DNA of 37,370 nt, taken from positions 1 to 37,370 of the forward strand of contig JAGXRB010000044.1 in NCBI GenBank assembly GCA_018336075.1, given 5' to 3'. The translations under genes and the position numbers were made by a program. How positions within the stretch are numbered: position 1 is the stretch's first letter; each line of letters opens with the position of its first letter. Positions 27,701 to 34,221 of the stretch are shown here, piece after piece. The DNA is from Bacteroidota bacterium (GTDB taxonomy: Bacteria; Bacteroidota; Bacteroidia; Bacteroidales; F082). The notes beneath the pieces were generated by a model, which was not told where the DNA came from, did no database searches, and was given only the letters and a program-made list of their open reading frames with translations.

Positions 27701-29017
27701 ATAACCCCATGGTTCATAGTATGAAGGAAAAACAGAAAGGTCAAAGGCTGCAAGAAAATCATAATAATTAAGATCGAAAATACCATCTTCACCTTTAAGA
27801 TAAACAGGCACGAAAAGGATTTTGACTTTATTCTCAGGAGCATTTGTTAATCCTGCTTCCTTTATACGTTTCATCACCGCATCGTCAGCTGCATTTAAAA
27901 GGAAATGGGTTGTAATCTTTTCTGATTGAACGGCTTGACATTCCGGATCTGCGAGACAATCGCGCAATTCTTTGTTTGGTCCGCTGCTGTGACCCGGAAC
28001 AGCAATTACTGCAAGTACTTGTTTGTCGAGATTTTCATTTTTATTTAAATCTCCTAAAGCATCGATGAACAGATCAATACCTTTGTTTTTAAACTCATAG
28101 CGACCACTGTTGATAACCATTAATGTTGATTCGGGCAACATGGTTCCGGTAAGGATTGATGCTATGTGCAGAATTTTACTTCTCGATTTCTCTTTTTTTA
28201 TTTTAAGTACCTCAAGATCGCCTGCAATATTTTCATCAAATCCATTTATCGTTAGAACATCAGGGACTCTGTTTAGAAACTGCTTGCATTCTTTGGCCGT
28301 AATTCCACTTACAGTTGTAAAAGCATCTGCCTCCCGCGCTGAAAGGCTTTCGAGCGATTGCTGTGAGGTAATATTCAGTCGATTCGACATCACCGAAGGA
28401 TTATAAGTCTCAAGATCCTTATATAATGGGAGATTGTTTCCGGCAACAGACCGGCCAAGGTAAGTGGCATGTGTTGTAAAAACAGTTGCGAGCTGAGGGG
28501 TGTTCTTTTTTAGATATAAAACGCCTGAGCCGGTCATCCATTCATGAAAATGAGCAACTACCTGATCATAACCGGTAAGGAAATTTTCGTAAAAACTCTC
28601 TATTACCTGTCCGGCAGCGTAACCAAACATTGCGGGTTCAATATAATCCCACGGACCATGAATAGAATCAAGTTGATATGTTTCCCACAAAGTAGCGAAA
28701 ATTTTATCTTTTTCCGAAAGTAAAGGGGTAAAGTCAATCAGAATAGCGATAGGTTTGCTTTGAATGGCCCACCTTCCAACCCTAAACTTGAGTCCTTTAA
28801 GCGCTGCTTTTTGTCTCCATTCGTTAAAAAGGCTTGAATCTTCAATAAAGTAGGGGTTCTTGTGTGTTTCTTTCCAAACATCGGGTCCGATGGTGATGTA
28901 ATTGTCTCCCCACTCTTCCCGGGTAACGTTAGCCTTGCTTGATAGTACAGTGTATATTCCACCAACCATATTGCATACTTCCCAACTTATTTCGAAAATA
29001 TAATCTGGTTTTTTCAT
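24791..29017 (-). CDS. Glycogen synthase (GT3)-alpha-glucan phosphorylase (GT35) fusion
   Basis: A 1408-residue cytoplasmic protein with two opposing activities. Residues of about 1-555 resemble eukaryote-type GT3 glycogen synthase: YIFEISWEVCNMVGGIYTVL at the start, and the E-x7-E donor motif in SYYEPWGYTPLE. GT3 enzymes normally use UDP-glucose. From W568 (KVLFQPVYSGELQKLNELSQ) a DUF3417 segment leads into a MalP-type phosphorylase. Its pyridoxal phosphate lysine is K1163 in EASGTSGEKAVMNG, preceded by RPLEASG. Phosphorylases release glucose 1-phosphate from alpha-1,4-glucan. Residues after about 1290 form an extra beta-rich tail. Similar large fusions are found in other Bacteroidota, annotated as alpha-glucan family phosphorylases. 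It is the last gene of the operon, behind a terminator-like hairpin at 29044-29082 and before a strong terminator. Confidence 0.92.
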   Translation of the reverse strand: MKKPDYIFEISWEVCNMVGGIYTVLSSKANVTREEWGDNYITIGPDVWKETHKNPYFIEDSSLFNEWRQKAALKGLKFRVGRWAIQSKPIAILIDFTPLLSEKDKIFATLWETYQLDSIHGPWDYIEPAMFGYAAGQVIESFYENFLTGYDQVVAHFHEWMTGSGVLYLKKNTPQLATVFTTHATYLGRSVAGNNLPLYKDLETYNPSVMSNRLNITSQQSLESLSAREADAFTTVSGITAKECKQFLNRVPDVLTINGFDENIAGDLEVLKIKKEKSRSKILHIASILTGTMLPESTLMVINSGRYEFKNKGIDLFIDALGDLNKNENLDKQVLAVIAVPGHSSGPNKELRDCLADPECQAVQSEKITTHFLLNAADDAVMKRIKEAGLTNAPENKVKILFVPVYLKGEDGIFDLNYYDFLAAFDLSVFPSYYEPWGYTPLESIAFGIPTITTSLAGFGIWVRSIDLEGKAVVVIERTEDNNSEVVQSIEDNIFKFSTYDLETIEMYRNQAFEIASKALWKDLINNYKSAWDIALQKLSSRALVFIAKKHTETLRPITLNKQDQPTWKKVLFQPVYSGELQKLNELSQNLWWSWNHDAISLFESIDLKAWNDHEQNPISFLEDLSVKQMEALENDSKFIERLTIVYAKFKNYLKGASESSDTIAYFSMEYGLHKSLKIYSGGLGILAGDYLKEASDSAANLVGMGLLYRYGYFQQDISLFGDQVAQYIPQKFTHLPLEPVREENGDWVTVKIAFPGRVVIAKAWKVPIGRIPLYLLDTDIEENTAEDRTLTHQLYGGDNEMRFKQEMILGIGGIRLLNKLGIDPTIYHSNEGHSAFIGLERLRVLMEKKQFSFEVAKEIIRASNLFTTHTPVPAGHDSFEEHLLRTYMPHYADRLNISWEDFINLGKFKPNNGEEKFSMSVLATNLSQEVNGVSRIHGRVSREMFQPLYPGYFANELHIGYVTNGVHFPTWTDAAFQELYSKHFPKGFELDQSNASLWSGIQQVDNEEIWDIRQQLKGELIAYLKYRIKNDLTKRQESPILIRKTMDALNDKVLIIGFARRFATYKRAHLLFANLDRLNKIVNKDGKQVLFVFAGKAHPKDKAGQDLIKRIIDISKMPDFIGKVVFIENYDMELGKKLTSSCDIWLNTPTRPLEASGTSGEKAVMNGVLNFSVLDGWWAEGYKPNAGWAIQEQRTYANQQFQDELDAETIYSLLETEIVPSFYDRNERNVPEKWIKFIKNNIAEIAPHFTMKRMLDDYFERYYNKLIVRTNIIKESNFEKAAQMAVWKQKVKAAWEAIDVKFMKVPDPTVRPLNFGENFVAEITLNTVGLEPGEIGIELLFGRKLHDKIDEIVFIEKMNIVGSGDGWVQYHINVPVYRAGVYDYTFRIFPNHPDLPHRQDFPLVKWI

Positions 29018-29043
29018 TCTTAGTTATTTGATTAAAAAATTGG

Positions 29044-29082
29044 AAAAATCCGACATCATCTCAAAAGGAGATGTATCGGATT
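29044..29082 (-). terminator. Terminator-like hairpin inside the glucan operon
   Basis: AATCCGA (29047-29053) pairs with TCGGATT (29076-29082), and an inner ATCTC/GAGAT stem closes an AAAAG loop. On the minus strand the hairpin is followed by TTTTTCC. It lies between the GH57 stop and the fusion-gene start, so it may end part of the transcripts. Confidence 0.6.
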
Positions 29083-29115
29083 AAAATTTATAAAGAAATA
29101 GGATTTTAAAATACA

Positions 29116-30696
29116 TTAAAACAGTTCACGCATTTTTTCTTCAATTGCACGTCGTGCCTTACTGATCTGTGTCTTTGTTGTACGACCAGCTTTTTCTTTT
29201 GCTTCATCGAAACTCTTGCGTGCACTTTTTGAAAGATTAGGTAAAACCTTCTCTACAAGTTCCTCTTTTGCATCTTTCAATGCTACAACCAATTCCTCAG
29301 CTTCAAGATCTTTTATGAGTTTTTTTATTTTCACGTCAGAGAGTTGGACCAGGTCATCAAAAGCCGGTTTTATTTGTTTTTCACTTTTGTGAAATCTTGC
29401 TTCCAGGGATTTGGCAGTTTTTTGGAGTTGATCTTTTGCAGTTTTGCCTATTTCTTTACCAATTTTTGCGCCTTTTTCCAGCAGTTCATCCATTAAATCT
29501 TTTGTGCCTGGAGATTTTTCGTTTACACGGATAGTAAAATCTGCCAGTACATTCATGTAATTAATATAGGCTTCATATGGCGATGGATAGTGATTGAAAT
29601 ATTTATGTACATCACCATCTGAAAACCATTTAGTACAGATGTAATAGAAATGATCTGAAGATTGCAGGTAATTCCAGTCACGTTTCAAATCCTCGTCATC
29701 AGATTGATTAACGCGATCAGCCAGATCATACAATCTTTCAAAAGCCTCATCCTGCATATTGTTTCCACGCCATGCTGTTATATCCCGCTCTTCATCAGCC
29801 CATGAGATCGGGTAAGGAACCTTAATTGCTGAAACAGGCTGCAATTTTTCTGCTAGTTCTGAAGGGGTTGCAAAATTGTAATTCGTATTGCTAAGGATTG
29901 CTGCAGGCAGTTTTTTCATAAATTCAAAAATTCCTGTTGATGCCCATTGATGTTCGCCAAAAGTTTCATAATCGAGAAAGATATTCAAAACATCTTCTTT
30001 TGGACTGATGTTATTAAGCCATCCGACAAATTTTTCAGTTGTCACGGGCCATTCAGGCCAGCTTTGCTGAGAAAAACGAAAAGCGATATCATCACTCATT
30101 CGGAAGTTGCGCAACAAAACTTTGAGCTTTGGGTTGATGGCATTCACATACATGTAATTTGGACTTTTCCAGCCTAAAACATGCTTTGCACCCTCAGTCA
30201 ACATAACCTTAAAGCCCATGTCAGCGACTTGTGCTCCGATGGTATCTGAATAAATAAGTTCAGTATTTCTGAAACTTGTAGGAGTGACACCAAACACTTC
30301 CTGAATTTTTGCTGTATGTGCGGCAACCTGCAGTTTAAACTCTTCCGGATTTTTCAGTGAACTCAGTGAGTGGGCATATGTTTCAGCTAATATCTCAACC
30401 TGACCTGTATTCACCAAAGCGCGGAAACTGTCTAAAACTTCTGGTGCATAGAGTTCCATCTGTTCAATGGCAATGCCGGAAATAGAGAAACTGACTTTAA
30501 ATTTGGCACCAAATTCTTTTATTTGTTCAAGCAGAATGGCATTCATAGGCAGATAGCTTTTCTCGGCTATTCTACGCATAATCATCCTGTTGAAATATTC
30601 GTCATAATAAAAATGGTTCCGCCCGATGTCGAAAAACCTGTAGGTTCTTAGCCTGAAGGGCTGATGTACCTGAAAGTAAAAGCAAATAGATTTCAT
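29116..30696 (-). CDS. GH57 alpha-glucan-active enzyme with C-terminal FliG-like domain
   Basis: A 526-residue protein. Residues 1-395 are a GH57 domain: VHQPFR (H11-Q12-P13), QVEILAETYAHS (99-110), RNTELIYS with the likely nucleophile E146, and LDYETFGEH with the likely acid/base D242. GH57 enzymes include amylases, 4-alpha-glucanotransferases and branching enzymes; which one this is cannot be told here. A basic, helical linker (about 400-445) follows. Residues 446-505 then resemble the C-terminal domain of the flagellar switch protein FliG: FDDLVQL-D---I, LVVALKDAKEELVEKV, and LPNLSKSA. A last helix (KARRAIEEKMRELF) fits the end of FliG too. No flagellar gene is present. It is the third gene of the operon, 51 bases after the GT4 gene. 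Confidence 0.9.
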   Translation of the reverse strand: MKSICFYFQVHQPFRLRTYRFFDIGRNHFYYDEYFNRMIMRRIAEKSYLPMNAILLEQIKEFGAKFKVSFSISGIAIEQMELYAPEVLDSFRALVNTGQVEILAETYAHSLSSLKNPEEFKLQVAAHTAKIQEVFGVTPTSFRNTELIYSDTIGAQVADMGFKVMLTEGAKHVLGWKSPNYMYVNAINPKLKVLLRNFRMSDDIAFRFSQQSWPEWPVTTEKFVGWLNNISPKEDVLNIFLDYETFGEHQWASTGIFEFMKKLPAAILSNTNYNFATPSELAEKLQPVSAIKVPYPISWADEERDITAWRGNNMQDEAFERLYDLADRVNQSDDEDLKRDWNYLQSSDHFYYICTKWFSDGDVHKYFNHYPSPYEAYINYMNVLADFTIRVNEKSPGTKDLMDELLEKGAKIGKEIGKTAKDQLQKTAKSLEARFHKSEKQIKPAFDDLVQLSDVKIKKLIKDLEAEELVVALKDAKEELVEKVLPNLSKSARKSFDEAKEKAGRTTKTQISKARRAIEEKMRELF

Positions 30697-30747
30697 ACGT
30701 TTCTTTATTGTTTTAACCTCTGTTATCTTGTTTAATGATTCATGATT

Positions 30748-32031
30748 TTATAAAAAAACCGAATCGTATACCTTTTTAACATGAAAGGCGGCATGTTCCC
30801 ATTTTAGGTTGTCAACCTCTTCCTTGCCGTATTTTATAAATGTTTCCGAAAGTGCATTATAATGGCAAAGGCCGTAAATAGCATCCGCCATACCGTCAAC
30901 ATCCCAGAAATCTACTTTAAGTGCATGTTTAAGAATTTCTGCAACACCCGACTGTTTCGAAATGACCACAGGCACGTTTGAACGCATGGCTTCGAGTGGA
31001 ACAATTCCAAATGGTTCCGAAATTGATGGCATAACAAAAACATCCGTCATGGCAAACATCTTATCCACATCGTCACCTTTTAAGAAGCCAGTAAAGTGAA
31101 ACTTATGTCCAATTCTAAGCTGTGCAACCCTTAAAATCATTTTGTTCATCAAATCGCCTGTGCCTGCCATTACAAAGCGTATGTTGTCATCACGTTTTAG
31201 AATTTTTCTGGCAGCCTCAACAAAATACTCCGGGCCTTTTTGAAAAGTAATCCTCCCTAAAAATGTGACAACCTTTTCCTTCACCTGTTTATCTGGTAAA
31301 TTGAGGTCTGACTTGTCAACAGGTTCTACGGCATTGTGTACGGTAAAAATCTTTCTTGGATCGATGCCGTATTTTTCAATAACAATCTTTTTCGTGAGAT
31401 TGCTGACCGTGATAACTCTATCCGCCATTTCCATACCTCTGCGCTCAATTGCGTAGACATCGGAATTGATGTTTTCGCCTGAACGATCAAATTCTGTGGC
31501 ATGCATATGAACAACAAGTGGCTTTCCGGTGGTTTCTTTTGCAGCTATTCCAGCCGAATATGTCAGCCAGTCATGCGCATGGATAATATCAAAATCATGT
31601 TTTGTTGCAACGGCTGAACCAACTAAGGCATAGCGCGCCACTTCTTCCATAAGGTTTGTGCCATATTTTCCGGAAAACTCATACTTCTGAGCAAAAACAG
31701 GGCTTTTAAAAGTCTCAGTAACTTTTCTTTGCTCTTCCTGAAGGATTTCAAATTGCTCAGGGCCAACATAGGGAATGATGTTTGAGCCAATTTCCATATA
31801 TTGGACTCTTTCCCAGTAATTTTTACTCTCTTCCTTTTCGATATCTACAGAAACATCACTTGCGTTTACAATGCGCACAGCTTCTTCACTTTCGTCGCCA
31901 TATGCTTTTGGAACAACAAAAATAATGTCTACATTATGTTTTGCAAGTCCTTTTGTTAAACCAAAACAGGCTGTTCCGAGTCCTCCTGTAATATGTGGTG
32001 GAAATTCCCATCCAAACATTAATACCTTCAT
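30748..32031 (-). CDS. GT4 family glycosyltransferase (alpha-glucan locus)
   Basis: A 427-residue GT-B retaining glycosyltransferase. The N-terminal acceptor half begins MKVLMFGWEFPPHITGGLGT, a glycogen/starch synthase-like opening. The donor half carries VVTFLGRITFQKGPEYFVEA and the E-x7-E motif in SEPFGIVPLEAMRS. HAHDWLTY near residue 150 is also typical. It lies 19 bases after the debranching enzyme and 51 bases before the GH57 gene, so it most likely lengthens or primes alpha-glucan chains; the sugar donor is not visible. It lacks the N-terminal K-x-G-G of classical GT5 glycogen synthases, so GT4 is the better call. Confidence 0.9.
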   Translation of the reverse strand: MKVLMFGWEFPPHITGGLGTACFGLTKGLAKHNVDIIFVVPKAYGDESEEAVRIVNASDVSVDIEKEESKNYWERVQYMEIGSNIIPYVGPEQFEILQEEQRKVTETFKSPVFAQKYEFSGKYGTNLMEEVARYALVGSAVATKHDFDIIHAHDWLTYSAGIAAKETTGKPLVVHMHATEFDRSGENINSDVYAIERRGMEMADRVITVSNLTKKIVIEKYGIDPRKIFTVHNAVEPVDKSDLNLPDKQVKEKVVTFLGRITFQKGPEYFVEAARKILKRDDNIRFVMAGTGDLMNKMILRVAQLRIGHKFHFTGFLKGDDVDKMFAMTDVFVMPSISEPFGIVPLEAMRSNVPVVISKQSGVAEILKHALKVDFWDVDGMADAIYGLCHYNALSETFIKYGKEEVDNLKWEHAAFHVKKVYDSVFL

Positions 32032-32050
32032 GTTATGCGCTGTGTTTGAT

Positions 32051-34003
32051 TTATTTGCTAGTTTTAGTTTTTTCTATCAACTCTTTTATCCTTATCAGAG
32101 CTGAAATACTCCAGGCCTGCGAAATAGCACCTCTTGATTCGTGCGGCGGATCGCCATCAAATATTTCTGAAACAGACCCAAGTCCGGCTTCAAAGACAAC
32201 TGGTTCAAAACTGGCATAAATATCTTCAATAAATGATAGCCCTGATTTGCCTTGAAGTTTCAGCCATGCTTCGCTGAAGTGAGATATAAGCCATGGAAAA
32301 ACAGTGCCCTGATGATAGGCCAGATGGCGCTCTGTTTGATTTCCGGCGTAAACTCCTTTATACAATGGATGCGTTGGTGTGAGCGAACGAAGACCTCTGT
32401 CGGTTAGTAAATCTGATTTAACCCGTTTTAATACAGCATCTTGCATTTCTTCAGTAATAGGACTGAAAGGCATTGATGCTGCAAGCAACATGTTTGGCCG
32501 AATGGTCCAGTCTTTGATGCCTTCATAAACATAATCAGCTAGATACCCTTTTTTCTCATCCCAGAAGGTTTCAAGGAAAGAAGCTTTTATTTTTTCCGGG
32601 ACAGATTTCCACTCATTTAAAAAGCTGGTGTCATCTGAAAATTCAGCCAATTGAACAGCGTAGCAAACCGCATTGTACCACAATGCATTTACTTCTACAG
32701 CCATTCCTGAACGTGGCGTGATTGGTTTTCCATTGTTGAAAACATCCATCCAGGTAAGTGCCATTCCCGGGCCACCGGCAGTTATCAGACAATTGTCAAG
32801 CATCCTGATGTTGTATTCAGTGCCTTCACGATAACCTTCCAGAATTGTTAAAAGTACTTTTTTGTATTTCTTCCAGATTTCGGTATGATTGTTCTTTAAA
32901 GTTGAATATTGCTGAAGACACCAAAAAAACCAAAGTGGAGAATCTACAGACTCATAGTCAGGCTGGTTATTTTTTCCGATATTGGGAAAAAGAGGGCCTC
33001 TCATTGTAGAAATCATCGTGTCGATAACAGCCTTAAAACTCGTTTCATCACCTCTGCTTAATGTTACACCGGGCAGCGCGATAAAGGTGTCGCGACCCCA
33101 TGTTCCAAACCAGGGGAAACCCGCCATGATCTCAGTTTTATTCTTACTTTTTACTAAAAACTGTTCTGCTGAGTTTAACAAACAGTTTTCAAAATTATTC
33201 CGGGGAATACGTTTTTTAATCTCTGCATTAAAAAGTCGATTCAAGGTATCAGGTTTTATCTCTTCAAGACCGGCCGAAACAATAATGCTTTCTCCTTTTT
33301 TGAGATCAACTTCAAAAAAGCCTGGGACAAAAAGATCTTCCTGATGAGGCAACCCAAGTTCTTTTTCCCGAATGTATTCAATGTTGAAATACCAATCAGG
33401 TACATGTGTGTATTCAGTGTCTTTCGAAATCTGAAAATTAAGGCGTGAGTAACCGTTGTACATTTGCCATGAAACTCCTTTTTGGCAAGTCTCATACTTG
33501 ATATTTGCATCAATATTAGCTCTGGTAAGTTGATGAACACTTCTGAATGCCAAAAAAGGTTTCAGACGCAAAGTAGTTTGTGAAGTGGCTTCTTCAAGCG
33601 TATAACGAATCATTACCCGCGCTTCATTTACAGCAAATAAAAGCTCTTTACTCAGCACAACGCCTCCCACACGATAGGTGATTTTTGGGATTGGTTCAGC
33701 AGTGAAGGCACGCAGATATTTATGACCTTTTGGATTGTAAGTGCCATTAGGATACATTCTCACGCCAAAATTAAATTCCTCGTTGTGCTGAATGATTGTT
33801 TCATCTATGGAGGAAAGTAAAACATGATTATTGTGATCAAGCCAGGGCTGAGGCACAACGAGCAATCCGTGAGATTTTCGGGTATTGCATCCAGCAATGG
33901 TAGTGCTGGAATAAGCTCCGGATCTGTTTGCACGCAATAATTCACGGGAAAGCGCAAACTCCAGATTGATTAATTGTGTTTTTTCGAAGGATATGTAACT
34001 CAT
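32051..34003 (-). CDS. Glycogen debranching enzyme (amylo-alpha-1,6-glucosidase, GH133)
   Basis: A 650-residue cytoplasmic enzyme that removes alpha-1,6 branch stubs of glycogen. The N-terminal domain (about 15-250) has the GDE_N form (LLRANRSGAYSSTTIAGCNT). The C-terminal (alpha/alpha)6 barrel (about 280-640) shows GFPWFGTWGRDTFIALPG, ITAGGPGMALTWMDV, PRSGMAVEVNALWYNAV and YHQGTVFPWLISHF, all family signatures with the acidic catalytic residues. It is the first gene of the operon and has the best promoter in the window. Confidence 0.94.
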   Translation of the reverse strand: MSYISFEKTQLINLEFALSRELLRANRSGAYSSTTIAGCNTRKSHGLLVVPQPWLDHNNHVLLSSIDETIIQHNEEFNFGVRMYPNGTYNPKGHKYLRAFTAEPIPKITYRVGGVVLSKELLFAVNEARVMIRYTLEEATSQTTLRLKPFLAFRSVHQLTRANIDANIKYETCQKGVSWQMYNGYSRLNFQISKDTEYTHVPDWYFNIEYIREKELGLPHQEDLFVPGFFEVDLKKGESIIVSAGLEEIKPDTLNRLFNAEIKKRIPRNNFENCLLNSAEQFLVKSKNKTEIMAGFPWFGTWGRDTFIALPGVTLSRGDETSFKAVIDTMISTMRGPLFPNIGKNNQPDYESVDSPLWFFWCLQQYSTLKNNHTEIWKKYKKVLLTILEGYREGTEYNIRMLDNCLITAGGPGMALTWMDVFNNGKPITPRSGMAVEVNALWYNAVCYAVQLAEFSDDTSFLNEWKSVPEKIKASFLETFWDEKKGYLADYVYEGIKDWTIRPNMLLAASMPFSPITEEMQDAVLKRVKSDLLTDRGLRSLTPTHPLYKGVYAGNQTERHLAYHQGTVFPWLISHFSEAWLKLQGKSGLSFIEDIYASFEPVVFEAGLGSVSEIFDGDPPHESRGAISQAWSISALIRIKELIEKTKTSK

Positions 34004-34046
34004 AATGAGATTGTTGCTTTAACTTTCAAGCTTATTGTATCAATTA

Positions 34047-34077
34047 CAAAAATAAACAGAATTAAACTACAATCAAA
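34047..34077 (-). promoter_or_regulatory. Promoter of the alpha-glucan operon
   Basis: On the minus strand TTTG (34077-34074), a 19-base spacer and TATTTTTG (34054-34047) form a complete -33/-7 match, with a leader of about 36 bases. Confidence 0.6.
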
Positions 34078-34153
34078 ATAAAGATGTATTTGTTTACCAG
34101 AATAATTATTATAACTCTTTGATAATATGGTTAAAACAAGCGCCTAAATTGAA

Positions 34154-34161
34154 TATTTTTG
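34154..34161 (+). promoter_or_regulatory. -7 box for the S9 peptidase gene
   Basis: TATTTTTG fits TAnnTTTG, 60 bases before the ATG at 34222. There is no -33 match at good spacing. Confidence 0.4.
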
Positions 34162-34221
34162 CAATCAGTTTTTTTTCAAACGATTGCAATTTTTTTCATT
34201 CATTCTTTTAAATAATTGATT

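Noticed and set aside
34216-34221. TTG start two codons upstream of the S9 peptidase ATG
   Set aside because: The ATG at 34222 starts a normal signal peptide directly; the TTG adds nothing.
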